From: Zymoseptoria tritici IPO323
Lineage: Eukaryota > Ascomycota > Dothideomycetes > Mycosphaerellales > Mycosphaerellaceae
Reading direction: 5' to 3'
DNA length: 64,000 nt
Assembly (NCBI RefSeq): GCF_000219625.1
Contig: NC_018209.1
Span: 310,001-374,000, forward strand
The position numbers and the translations under genes are program-made. Position 1 is the first letter of the stretch. The number at the start of each line of letters is the position of its first letter. Shown here in pieces: positions 42,797 to 53,150 of the stretch. Under the pieces are notes generated by a model. The model ran no database searches, was not told the origin of the DNA, and saw only the letters and a list, made by a program, of their open reading frames with translations.

Positions 42797-43756
42797 TCAA
42801 CGTCGCTCCGCATCACCCGGATTTTTCACCTCCAGGTATTCTGCCAATACTGGATCCCGCTTCAGCGTTTCAATGTTGTCCTGCTCTATGAGCTTGTCAT
42901 ACTTCTTCATGAGGTAAGCAGTTCCCCTGCGAGTGACATCTCCCACCGAGCGAATGTGGCTCTCGTATAGAACATGAGCGCCGCCATCCAGATCGACACT
43001 ACTGTTCCTTCCGACACCACCCTTTCCGTTTGTAGTCACCTCGATAAAGTCCTGATTCGAATCATGGCACTCCAGTTGGTCGCCGGATTCGCGAAGCGGG
43101 ATTTGCTCGGCGCGAGCTGCAGCTGAAAGGTGTCCCATACCACGATCTCCATGACTAGTGACAGGCAACGCGAAGAAAGACTTGCGTCCCGCCCGGATGA
43201 CGACGCACATCCGACGCTTCGAGCTGATTTTGGCCGGTCTGGCCTGCACGAAGTTGGCGTCTTTCGACGGATCCGCGTTGGGATCGAGGGCGGTGACGTG
43301 CCATGGCACTGTCACAATGAGGCCAGGATAGGCATCGTCGCGGTTGAATCTTCTCACGCCGTTGGGCTGCAGACCGGTATAGCAGCGACTCATGGGCAGA
43401 AGTGGTTTCTGTGGCAGCATGGCTCCTGTGGGTGGCTTGGCCGGCGCAACAGATGGGTCGTTTTGGTTGTTTGTCGGCGGAATGAGAAGGGTATCGGGGA
43501 ATCGGCGCGCTGGAAGTGGCTGCTTGCTGCCTTGAGTGTCAAGAGACCGAGGAGCTCTGGATGGAGGTGGCAGCATAGATCTGCCATCAGATCGAGGCGG
43601 TCGGATGCCAGTCCGCGTTTCTGAGCAAAGCTTCTTCGGCATGGTTCCGGCATAGCTGGTGTGGTAATCGTCATGTCTATAGTCCTGCTCATCCTCGCGG
43701 CGACGCTTTTGACCTTGATTGGGGCGCTCCATGCGGTCCCGCGTGTTGAACACCAT
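42797..43756 (-). CDS. DUF6590-type protein, cassette copy B
   Basis: Single exon, 319 residues, start MVFNTRDRMERPNQG in good context (CACC-ATG in reverse). A basic segment GQKRRREDEQDYRHDD suggests nuclear location. Residues about 140-240 are DUF6590-like: WHVTALDPNADPSKDANFVQ, then SSKRRMCVVIRAGRKSFFAL and SHGDRGMG; the C-terminal part is TAYLMKKYDKLIEQDNIETL. It is paralogous to 38378-39637 and lies in the same orientation, head-to-head with its own coiled-coil partner at 44137. The N-termini of the two copies have diverged strongly while the C-terminal domain is kept, so the domain is probably the working part. Biochemical function is unknown. Confidence 0.8.
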   Translation of the reverse strand: MVFNTRDRMERPNQGQKRRREDEQDYRHDDYHTSYAGTMPKKLCSETRTGIRPPRSDGRSMLPPPSRAPRSLDTQGSKQPLPARRFPDTLLIPPTNNQNDPSVAPAKPPTGAMLPQKPLLPMSRCYTGLQPNGVRRFNRDDAYPGLIVTVPWHVTALDPNADPSKDANFVQARPAKISSKRRMCVVIRAGRKSFFALPVTSHGDRGMGHLSAAARAEQIPLRESGDQLECHDSNQDFIEVTTNGKGGVGRNSSVDLDGGAHVLYESHIRSVGDVTRRGTAYLMKKYDKLIEQDNIETLKRDPVLAEYLEVKNPGDAERR

Positions 43757-44136
43757 GGTTGCGCTGGTCAGGAGAGATGCCTTGCAGATGTAAAAGTTTG
43801 GACGGAGGCCAAGTCATAGTAAAGATAGGCGCGGAGCGAAACATGTTGTAGTTGTCGCGAGTGAATCGCGAAATGTGTCGTGTGTTGTATATTCAATGTG
43901 TAGAGTGAAGTGCAGCAAAAGCGGAAGCGCAAAGTTATATTTACTCACCAAAAGGACAAAGGAAGGAGTAGTCGCCCATTGTTCCAAAAGTCCACAATTG
44001 TGTCTTGAGCCTTATTGGCGGCAGCGAGCAGTCACGTCTCATTTTTACTTGCTCCAGTCTCTTTGATAAAAGCTCAGCGTTTCCTCGTCGCAGCATTCGG
44101 ACTGTACAGCTACATTCTGTGAGGGATATCCAAGCC
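43757..44136. promoter_or_regulatory. Bidirectional promoter of cassette copy B
   Basis: 380 bases between the divergent copy B genes, shorter than the copy A counterpart (490). No recognised motif. Confidence 0.45.
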
Positions 44137-45729
44137 ATGAATAGCATCTCAAAAGTTGTGAAGCGAGGCTACACGGCCGTGTTCGGAGAAGACACCCAGG
44201 ACGACTCGCCAAGCAAACAGCGCAAAATTGCTGTGCCCACGTCAATGTTACCAACACATGGCGAGAGGGCTATTCGGCGTTCAGATGAACCACCTGTAGC
44301 ACAGCAGAACCATGAGGGTCGCCACAACTCCATGCGACGTACATCCTCCGGCACCGGCTCAAGAGATAGTCAGGCAGCACCAGAGATCGCAAAGGCTTCT
44401 GCGAGACAGGATGATGCACCACGCATCGTTCCGGTCGGTCGCGGATCGAAACAGAATCTCGCTCTGCTCATGACCGATGACCTTCTCGCGGCGTGGAAAT
44501 CAACTTGCGAACAAACTCGGAAAACGGAGGCATTCACACAGCAAGCAGACGCTCGAAGAGACGTCCTCAACAGCTTCTTGCGGCATGCGAGGACTGAGAT
44601 CGAGGAGATGCGGTACCAGCGGTATACACTTCGAGACCGTCACGCTGACCTCGACGCAATGCTGAGGATTGAGCGCCGTGAGCATGAAATAATGGAGAAG
44701 ATCGACCTGGCCAACAGACGGAAAGCTGAGGACGAGGACCAGATCGCGAGCTTGGGGTGGGACCTGGCACGGGAATCCTTGACCGCGAACATGTTCATTC
44801 ACTATGCCTTGATCGACCGCAAGATGATGGTCTCGGACGAAGACTTTGAATTCGAACTCGGTCCAGATCCGGCTTTCCTCGAGACCTTCAAAGTGCCTGA
44901 TGTTCGTGAACGGACGCCAGTCGATCGCTCTGTGGAACGCCGATTCGACGGAAGGCTTGTGTATGGCCCAGATCCAGACTTCGTCCCCTCCGAGTTCGTC
45001 CCCTCCGAGGCGGAAAACGAGATGGATAGGCCAGGAGAACATGTGCTTGAGCAGGAGTTCAGGGGAGCTTACCACGACCTGCGGCGAGCGGAGGCGAAGT
45101 TTGATCGGCGGGAGCGAGAGACCGCGCGGTGCGAAGACCACGCCGCCGCAACAGCCTTGGACATTGCGCATCTCGAACGCAACAACAGGCTCACTCGCGA
45201 GCTTGTCCAAGCCAAAGAGCGCTTTGCACTCGCGAAGAGAGCCGCAGCTGAAAACAACCTTGACCTCCTGGCCTCCGAGCAAAGCTCCGGATTCGGGCCC
45301 ATTGATGGTGATGTTGATAGGCCTGAGAGGCGTCTCAGCTACACACCACATCCAGCCGACCTTATGGTCAAAGATCCTCGCATCATCGCTTGGCTCGAGG
45401 ACCCACTCTTCTGTCTCGACGATCCTCCGGGGGGTCAGCTCCAGGAAAATGTCGAGCGAAGCAGTGGCAGTCCGGATGATGAGGATGCTGAGTGGAAACG
45501 CACGTCTCTAGTGTCGCCGGAGGACAGCTACAGTGTAAGAGCTGATGGGCGCCAACGAGAGCGCATTGACAGGGACAATGCGCATCGAGATGAGCTTCGT
45601 GGCCAAACATTGCCGCAGTGGGAGGAGCATGTCCGCTCTCAGCAAGACCTGGGACCGGAACAGCCTGTACCAAGTTGGGACGAGATCCATTCGAGGCAGG
45701 AAAAGGCATTCTGGCGGAAAATTGATTGA
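44137..45729 (+). CDS. Unknown coiled-coil nuclear-type protein, cassette copy B
   Basis: Single exon, 530 residues, starting MNSISKVVKRGYTAVFGED. An ATG-less extension upstream to 44005 is probably leader. Residues about 130-215 are rich in Arg, Glu and Leu and likely coiled coil (HADLDAMLRIERREHEIMEK). The block at about 310-390 matches copy A: EAKFDRRERETA, NNRLTRELVQAKERFALAKR and QSSGFGPIDGD. A short internal duplication encodes FVPSEFVPSE (near 44985-45008). The C-terminal segment again has a charged REREEID-like stretch (QRERIDRDNAHRDELR). No catalytic motif and no named family. Sequence identity to copy A is patchy, suggesting an old duplication or fast evolution. Confidence 0.76.
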   Translation: MNSISKVVKRGYTAVFGEDTQDDSPSKQRKIAVPTSMLPTHGERAIRRSDEPPVAQQNHEGRHNSMRRTSSGTGSRDSQAAPEIAKASARQDDAPRIVPVGRGSKQNLALLMTDDLLAAWKSTCEQTRKTEAFTQQADARRDVLNSFLRHARTEIEEMRYQRYTLRDRHADLDAMLRIERREHEIMEKIDLANRRKAEDEDQIASLGWDLARESLTANMFIHYALIDRKMMVSDEDFEFELGPDPAFLETFKVPDVRERTPVDRSVERRFDGRLVYGPDPDFVPSEFVPSEAENEMDRPGEHVLEQEFRGAYHDLRRAEAKFDRRERETARCEDHAAATALDIAHLERNNRLTRELVQAKERFALAKRAAAENNLDLLASEQSSGFGPIDGDVDRPERRLSYTPHPADLMVKDPRIIAWLEDPLFCLDDPPGGQLQENVERSSGSPDDEDAEWKRTSLVSPEDSYSVRADGRQRERIDRDNAHRDELRGQTLPQWEEHVRSQQDLGPEQPVPSWDEIHSRQEKAFWRKID

Positions 45730-45843
45730 GAGATGGGTTTTCCGTTCTTGAGTGAACACTCCGATACAGTTTTTGCTTTCGGTCCGCGGAAGTGATTTGG
45801 CCACATTTGGAATCCAGTCAAGAGTAATCTAGAATAGATGACA

Positions 45844-46585
45844 TCAGATGAAGAATGTGCTTATTTCGCAAACATTTGACAGTCGCAAAGGAGGAATCAG
45901 CCATGGCCAGTCGCGCATAATTAGGCAGACTGGGTCGCCAGGTGAACAAAGCCCACTTGTAGTGGGCGGCGTTCGGTGGTCAGCCTTCATGCCGCGCATT
46001 TGTGTGATGCCTTCTCGAATCGCGTCAATGCCGCGAATCCTTTCCAGGACATCAATAAGGAGTTTGCTGCTTCCGAGTAGCTTTTCAGCGTAATTAAAGC
46101 TCTCTCTCGCTTCAAGTATGCACCACTCCACGCTGACGGAATGTGGCTCGTTACGTCGATCCAATACCAAAAACACTTCCGTCGACCAGGCTGCTATGAA
46201 TGTCTTCGATTCTTCCATGGCGCGGCTGAACACATGGTCAGGGCAGAAAAAGCTCTCTAAATCGACCACGATCGATCCGAGACCGCTTCCGCGTCACCGC
46301 CGATGTCGACGAGCCATGACTGGCGTGCATGAGGCATTTCGGCGCTCACCGGATCCTGTCAGAACAGGACATCCATATCGTCGCCTTGCCGGTTGACTCA
46401 TGGATCGGATTTGCAGATGGAAGCAGAAGCCGACGGATGGAGATCGGGACTGCGCGTCCTCGTTGGAACGATGGGCAATCGAAGAGGGCTTCCTTGTCGG
46501 CGACGGCAATTCGGGAGGAGATCGATAGCGAGGAGGCCATCTCAGCTGGTAGTAGTCCGCCCTGTCCGAACCCCCTGCAAGACAT
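45844..46585 (-). CDS. Candidate third cassette gene (weakly supported)
   Basis: A two-exon minus-strand model, 46350-46585 and 45844-46225, reads through in frame for 205 residues. The donor is GTGAGC; the acceptor is GTGTTCAG, preceded by a CTGAC branch-like motif. The 124-nt intron is longer than others here. The second exon looks like real protein (RAMEESKTFIAAWSTEVFLV, then ILEARESFNYAEKLLGSSKL). The first exon has IAVADKEALFDC, similar to a minus-strand segment behind cassette copy A. It converges on the coiled-coil gene, ending 115 bases after that gene's stop. No domain is recognised. A competing plus-strand frame at 46329-46643 cannot be excluded. Confidence 0.35.
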
Positions 46586-47047
46586 GATTCAATGCCCTGG
46601 TGCCATCAATCCTCTGGTACCGAGTACGTCGACATCGTCGTGATGTCTTCTTTCAGTGAAGTGACAGGTGAGTGCAGGCGGGTGAAGTGAGATGCGCCTA
46701 CGGAGCTCGGCCCGCGCCGAGACCCCATACCCTGCGAGAAGGCAGGAACCGAACCGCAATCGACGTCTCTAGTGCTGATCCTATCACCATTGACACTTCA
46801 TCACTCCTCAGACTTGGTCGCTTGTACAACTGGCTTTCACTTACACATGAATGTACGATCCTCCTACTACTCGCGACCACCTCCTCTCAACCGACCTCCA
46901 TCCAACAGCATTATCTTCATTGTATCACTTAATCGCTGCAGGACCGATCAAGCCGAGCTCCATTGCGGCTTTCAGCGCGCCGTCCGAGCTTCAATGAACC
47001 ACGACCTCGAATAATCTGCGCCTGCCGACTCAAGCATACACTTCACC
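46586..47047. other. Intergenic, PAP1 promoter
   Basis: 462 bases upstream of the poly(A) polymerase gene. No TATA box or other clear motif is seen. Confidence 0.4.
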
Positions 47048-49126
47048 ATGGCAGAGAATGGCGCGACGCAATACGGAGTCAGTCCGCCAATCTCGACCGA
47101 TCCCCCGAAACCCCAGGATCTCGCGCTGAGCGAATCATTGATGGAAGAGCTGAAGGCACAAAACAACTTTGAGAGTCCCGATGAAACGAAGAAGAGGTGA
47201 GACACAGCTCGGAGGAGTTCAGAAGGAGCACGCGCTGACCTATGAACAGAGGAGACGTTCTTGCACGGCTACAGAAGCTACTTCATCAACTGGTCCAGAT
47301 TGTTGGAAAGCAAAAGAAGTTGCCAAATGAGATCCTCAAAGAGTCGGGCGGGAAGATCTTCACCTACGGCAGTTATCGCCTAGGTGTATATGGACCGGGC
47401 TCGGATATCGACACTCTGATGGTGGCTCCCAGACATGTCACACGTGAAGACTTCTTTGAGCACATGCCCACTCTATTGAGGCAGGCCACAACCCCGGACG
47501 AGCTCACTGAACTCACGCCAGTCCCCGGAATCACGGTACCCATCATCAAGCTCGAACTTTGCGGTGTCTCCATCGATCTCATCTTCTCTGCTCTCGATCG
47601 CGCATCCGTGCCGAAAAATCTCGAGCTTACCGACAACAACCTCCTTCGCGGACTGACAGAAGTCGATCTGCGATGCGTCAATGGAACGCGAGTGACCGAC
47701 CGAATCTTGCAGCTGGTCCCTCAGACACGTGTCTTTCGAGTGGCATTGCGCGCTGTCAAGCTTTGGGCGCAACGACGTGCCATATACGGCAACGTGGTCG
47801 GCTTTCCAGGCGGTGTCGCCTACGCTATGATGGTGGCTCGGATCTGTCAGCTCTATCCCCGCGCCGCCGCTCCGATGATCGTTCAAAAGTTCTTCTTCGT
47901 CATTTCGAACTGGCAGTGGCCTCGAGCCATCACCCTCCAAACACGAGAGAAGGGACCGCTTGCGGAGAAGGAGTGGGATCCGACGTTGAACAGATGGGAC
48001 AAAATGCATCTCATGCCAGTCATCACTCCTGCATACCCATGTATGAATTCTACCATGAGTATCATGCCATCGACCAAGGCTGTCCTTCTCACCGAGCTCA
48101 AGCGTGGCCACGACATCATGGAAGAGATCTACGGCGGAAAGAAGCAATGGAAAGACTTGTTTGTGAAGCAAAAGTTCTTCTCCGAAGCATACCAGCATTA
48201 CATCTGCGTGATCACTGCAGGCAAGACGAAGGAAGCACAGCAGGCATGGTCAGGACTGGTGCAGTCTAGACTGCGCCGCCTTATTCAGGGCATCGAGCAG
48301 TCAGACGCCGATAGTGTGGAGTTGGTTCAACCCTTCAACAAAGGCATTGATCGTGTTCATGAGTGCAAGACTGATGAGGATCGGGAGAATACACTTGCTG
48401 GCAGCTTGGACTGTCAGATCGGCCAGACCAAGACGACAGAGCAGTCAGCAGATGTGAAAGTTGAAGCCGCAGCACAAGGAGATGCATCTGCTTTGGAGGT
48501 GCCCGCAGCGGCCCAGAACGCCGAGCAGAACGCGGACGGGATTCAAACTATCTGGACGACCACTTACTATCTTGGGATCAAGCTTGTTGAAGGTATGTGA
48601 TCTCTTTCGAGCAATGCGACCGAGGCTGACATATATGTAGGCGCCAAAAACCTTGACATTTCATGGCCCATTCAGGACTTCCGACGACTGTGCACCGAGT
48701 GGGACAACTTCGACACGAATGTACACTCCATCCAGATCAAGCACGTCCGAGAGTGAGTAAAGCCAGTGGAGAACGACGTTCCTAAGACTGACTGTACCTT
48801 CAGCTACTCCCTTCCTGATGATGTTTTTGCCGACGGCGAGGCCCGACCAACGAAGAAGAAGAAGAAAGTCAAAAGCAAGACTGCGCAGCCCGGCGAGGCT
48901 GTGGATAAGAAGCGCAGCGTCGCCAACGCTGGCCTGGACGTGAGTCGCCAACACAAGAAGAAGGCTTACAATGCAGCCACCCTTTTCTGGCGCGGCCGCC
49001 CTCGTGGCTGCTGTAAATACATGGATGCTGACTTTTCATACCTCACAGGAAAACCAAGACCCCGCTAAGCGCCTACAAAGTGGTTTCGTCAACGGAAGAT
49101 CGTCGAACGGCACATCCGCTGGTTGA
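47048..49126 (+). CDS. PAP1: Nuclear poly(A) polymerase
   Basis: Five exons, 47048-47196, 47250-48592, 48641-48752, 48804-48939 and 49049-49126, give 605 residues. The nucleotidyltransferase signature GSYRLGVYGPGSDIDTL carries two catalytic Asp residues; the third is in GVSIDLIFS. The central domain (NNLLRGLTEVDLRCVNGTRV, PQTRVFRVALRAVKLWAQRR) and the RNA-binding C-terminal domain (IWTTTYYLGIKLVEG-AKNLD) are all present. A lysine-rich segment, ARPTKKKKKVKSK, is the likely nuclear signal. Length agrees with yeast Pap1 (568) and other fungal enzymes. It adds poly(A) tails to cleaved mRNA as part of the cleavage and polyadenylation machinery. Splice phases all match, and the second exon holds most of the protein. 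Confidence 0.97.
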
Positions 49127-50637
49127 AATTACTTGGCCACTGCGAACGTTTCGTTGTTCGCAGACTTGAGAAGTGATGGTTCGGGTGACATCCTTTACTT
49201 CCTCTGCCCCTTTCCCATGCTCAAAAAATACTTACATCACCTGAAAAAGACGTCGCTAAATGCGATAGGAACAGGTGCTACATGGCAATGATGACTGGCC
49301 ACGCCGTCATTACACCAGCCCAGCGCTTCGAGTCGCAGCAGACGACTCACGTCGCAAGTCGATCGGACGGCCGGTATCGACCGGTCGGCGCGGCCAAGCA
49401 GCAGATTCGCCGATGAGGTGAGTTTGGAGTCGATTCGAGCCCACATCGAAAACCAAGAAAGCCGAAAAACAGCAGAAAAGATGAGAAAAGGATACGAAAA
49501 ACAGAGCATGTCGGTGGCTGGTTGTCGGTGAGATGGAGTGGTCGCGCAGTGGAAGCCGAACTGGCATGCAAGTTGGCAGCAACGGTCAGTTGAGCAGGCG
49601 AGCGAACGAGCGTTAGTGTTTCTTCAGATCAGGCTTACCCTTCTACCAGTCGATTAGCGAGCATGACAATTTTTTGCGAGGTCTACGGACTTCACTGCTA
49701 TCTTACTCTCCATTCCTTTTCTTCAATCCCGGCGTCTGCAATATCATATTACACCTGACCTATTCTTCCGCTCAAACGCAACACGGTTCACGTACACACC
49801 ACATGCACCTCGGATGGCACACAACCCATCGACCTCTCCAAGTCTAGCCCTTCATGCTTCCCATCATTCCGGTGCATCTTCTCACATTGACGATTACCCC
49901 GTCCAAGACATACGCATCGGAAAGTCCAGAATTCAATTCCGGCGGGAAACCTAGCTTCCAACTCCTATCCTCCTGCTTCATCAGGGTGAGTACCAATTTG
50001 CAACTACGTCGGTTTTGGGAGATCGCAGCTCATATACAGCACTATACCGAGTCAACGAATGACTTTGACGTGGAGCATGCGCGTCTGCAAACAGTTGAGG
50101 TGAAGGGCGGCTCTGCGCTAGCGGATTAACATGTGGCCTAGGTAGCATCTCGGCGCTGCATCAGCCCACTGCTCTCCCCACCCGCTGTTTTTTCCAACGA
50201 CACATACACAATTACACATCCTTTCCCACCACACAACAAGATGGAACGACTTCCCGGCCGAAAGACGCTGGCTCACAGCCGGGTCTGGTCTCCATGCGGC
50301 GACGATCAATGCCGTGAGTACGTTCGGCTCGGGAATCTCTGCTGCTGTTACGCTCGCGTTGTGGGTCGGCCAAGATAGGTACTCAGCATTGAACGACAAA
50401 AGAATAGGATGTATGACATGGAGGCGACACGGCGGACAGCAGCAGGCCATGTATATGGACCTTCGCTATGTGGTCATGCGAGGAAGAGGGATACGCTTGG
50501 GATGGACTTTTACCGTATTAGCTAACGAGGCCTTTGCTTTCTCTGCTCGAGAGCATTGCTTTTCCCACTCGCTTTGCCTCTGGGTACCGTATTCACGGCT
50601 AATTGGCAGCGCGCCCAACTCAGGATTCGACGAAAAT
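49127..50637. other. Gene-poor stretch left of the hAT MITE
   Basis: 1.5 kb without a supported gene. A short frame from 49814 (MAHNPSTSPSLALHASHHSG, 47 codons) might be a first exon, but no continuation could be found. Other ORFs look random. Confidence 0.35.
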
Positions 50638-51052
50638 CAGTGTTCTTGATGGTGTGGTTACCGGTAGACCATGGTCCCTCACCACCACCACCAAGAGATT
50701 GCGAGGTCCATACCAACTCCACCAGCCCTGGTTAAATACCAGATTACGTAAGAATTTGGGGGCCAAAAGGAGACATTTTGGCAACGGCGACAAGATCGCT
50801 TACCGGCCTTAGGAGACATCGAAATCCGTACGAGAGTTGGCTCTTTTTCGATACTCCGTACTGCGTATACGTATTCGACTTCGACCTCGCCGTCGCGATC
50901 CTATTAGCTCGGAGCTCGCTCCTCTTAGTTACCGGTAAGCAACAGATCTCGCACCAACACTAACCAAAAGGCCAAAACGAGTCCACCAAACCAACCGGTA
51001 ACCGCACCAACCAATACCAGTAACCAAATCCACCACACCATCAAGAACACTG
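50638..51052. mobile_element. hAT-type MITE (415 bp)
   Basis: Perfect 21-bp terminal inverted repeats: CAGTGTTCTTGATGGTGTGGT at 50638-50658 and its exact complement at 51032-51052. The element is bordered on both sides by the 8-bp duplication ACGAAAAT (50630-50637 and 51053-51060). An 8-bp target duplication with CAGTG ends is diagnostic of the hAT superfamily. Sub-terminal copies of a TTACCGG motif occur near 50657, 50802, 50929 and (inverted) 50995. No transposase is encoded. The perfect ends suggest recent insertion. Confidence 0.9.
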
Positions 51053-51060
51053 ACGAAAAT

Positions 51061-53110
51061 CCTAAAGTCGACTGTTTTCGGAGGCCGGATAATTTGACGG
51101 TCCCACCAACATCAGGAGTCGATGCTCTGGGCTCTGCCGACGGTATTAGATTGATGGAAGTGCACCGCATGCGCAAACTTCCATGCACTGGGAGGATCGT
51201 ATCTCGACCATAGGATCCGTGGACGTTTCGGCCGTTCGAGTCGTCCATCCAGTACATCTGAATGAGGTGACTTTTTCTCGTCGAACAGATCGTAGGAATT
51301 GAGCACCAGACGGCATCGGCTCGCAGAGTAGCCGGTATTCCGACGAGGCCACGCTGTTCTTCGTGCAGTCAATGTTGCTCGGACGTTTGGCGTAGGTTGT
51401 GTTTCGACGCAATGCGCCTGACGTCTTGCCACGAGAGCACTTCATCACCGAGGTACGTTCAGCAAAATTCCAGAAATTGATCCCGAGCCCAAGGACTGCG
51501 ATGATGAGAATTATCATCGTCGGAAAAAGCTGATATTATAACACCGCCAGATCTCTGTCAGAACCAGGACGGTGCCTGTGGAACCCACGTTTCGATAGAG
51601 ACCCTGCATGTTAAGTCGGAGGAAGATGACAGGTGCCATGCCTGAAATCTGAGGAACGAGGTGATATGGCGAACGTATTGCAGTGCCACACGATGGTGAG
51701 GTCGAAATTAAGACTTTGGTGATCGGATATGTCGTTCGTTGGTATTAGCCGGGATTAGGCCTGTTGAGGAAATTGCAGATTGATGGACGTGTTTGATGGA
51801 TTTGATGGGGAGTATCAATGAATGTGAGTGAATTGGGTTAGACTGATAATGTGGGCTGTCTTTCGAGTGAGGCTGAAAAATGTGCCCCACTTCTGGGCCT
51901 GGACTTTGGTGTTCGGTTGCTGGAGAGCCGGGCGTGGTCGATGAGGAGGATCGAGGAGGCATTGGAGGGCGATGATGGGAGGAACGCTCGCTTGGTTGGT
52001 CCATGAGCAGTGCGGATAAAGCAGCAGTAGTGAAAGGAAGGAATGAAGAGTATGCTGGAGAAGTCGTCAAGGCGAGGAGGAGGAGGACAGACGTGTTGAA
52101 TAGATGACTTTGTGCTCCTCAGTCAATCAATCTCACCCATGTCGACCGATCGCCTTCCATCACAGTCGCAGTAGCCGTGAGAGAGTGCCGGACTGTGTGA
52201 GCGAGATGGTCTGCGCGTAGCGACTCGTTGCCGTGTCCACTGCTCGTGGAATCGCCATAGCGTTTCGGGAGACGATCGGACACCTTTCGAGCCTCTCTCA
52301 CTGCCGGCGGAGAGAACACAGCAGCAATACCCATTTCCACCTCTTTTCCTCACCCCAGCCCGCATACGACATTATACCGCCCAGCCCAGCCTTGGGTATC
52401 AGCAGCATCATCATCATCATCGTATATTCGTCAGCAATATCCTGGGCCTGTTCTTGTTGTTGTCATCATCATCATCCGGTGGTGCTGCGGCTTTTGCAAG
52501 TCTGCGACACTCTGCGCCTCAGCCTAGACTCTAGACTCGACGTCAAACCAGCCGACGCCCGAAGCGAAAACGGTCCAACGCCCAGTCCATCAAATCATCC
52601 ACAACGCCAGATCCCTCGACTTGCAACAATCCACTCGACGCAACCCAACGCAACGCACCTCACTCCAAACACATCCAAATCCTCGCCGCCGCCTCCACCG
52701 CCGTCGCCGTCCACTCCACGCACTCTCATCCACTGCCCACCTCACCCCTGTCTGGTCCATCACACACTTGTCCGCCCGCCGATCTGTCCGCCCTGCCAAA
52801 CGAACGAACGATTCGACACCCACCCACCAGCGCCAGCCTCCACTCACATACCCTGCCAGAGCACGCTCTCCCGTGTGTCGCCGAAGCACCCACCGCGCCC
52901 AAGCTCACCATTCCTCTTTACACCCCTCCCAGTCCGTCGGTCTGCTGCTGCTTGTGTGCTGCTTTAGTGTGAGGTGACTCGCGCGTGCTTGCTTGCTGCT
53001 GCTGCGCCCGCGCCTGCACCCACCTATCGATCCAGTTCCAATTATAGCAGAGCAGCTGCCTGCCCGCCTGCCCTGTCCACCTCCCTTCATCTCGCTCTTT
53101 ACATGATTCC
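51061..53110. other. Gene-poor stretch and Hsp70-like promoter/leader
   Basis: 2 kb without a supported gene. The part from about 52230 is CT-rich with CAT-type trinucleotide runs (52405-52421 and 52463-52475) and is probably the promoter and long leader of the Hsp70-like gene. The 244-codon frame there is low-complexity and not credible as protein. Confidence 0.4.
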
Positions 53111-53150
53111 ATGTCGGGCCAAGGTTTCAACAGTCGCTTCCGAAAGTTGA
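53103..53150 (+). promoter_or_regulatory. Upstream ORF overlapping the Hsp70-like start
   Basis: An ATG at 53103, eight bases before the chosen start (53111) and in another frame, opens a 15-codon ORF that ends at TGA 53148-53150, inside the main gene. If the leader covers it, scanning ribosomes meet this ATG first. Confidence 0.45.

Noticed and set aside
44500..45351. 283-codon antisense frame inside the copy B coiled-coil gene
   Set aside because: The plus-strand frame has a paralogue at 40128-41876; the antisense frame is not matched there.
52233..52967. 244-codon frame upstream of the Hsp70-like gene
   Set aside because: It is low-complexity Pro/Ser/His sequence in a CT-rich leader with trinucleotide runs; better read as promoter and 5' UTR.
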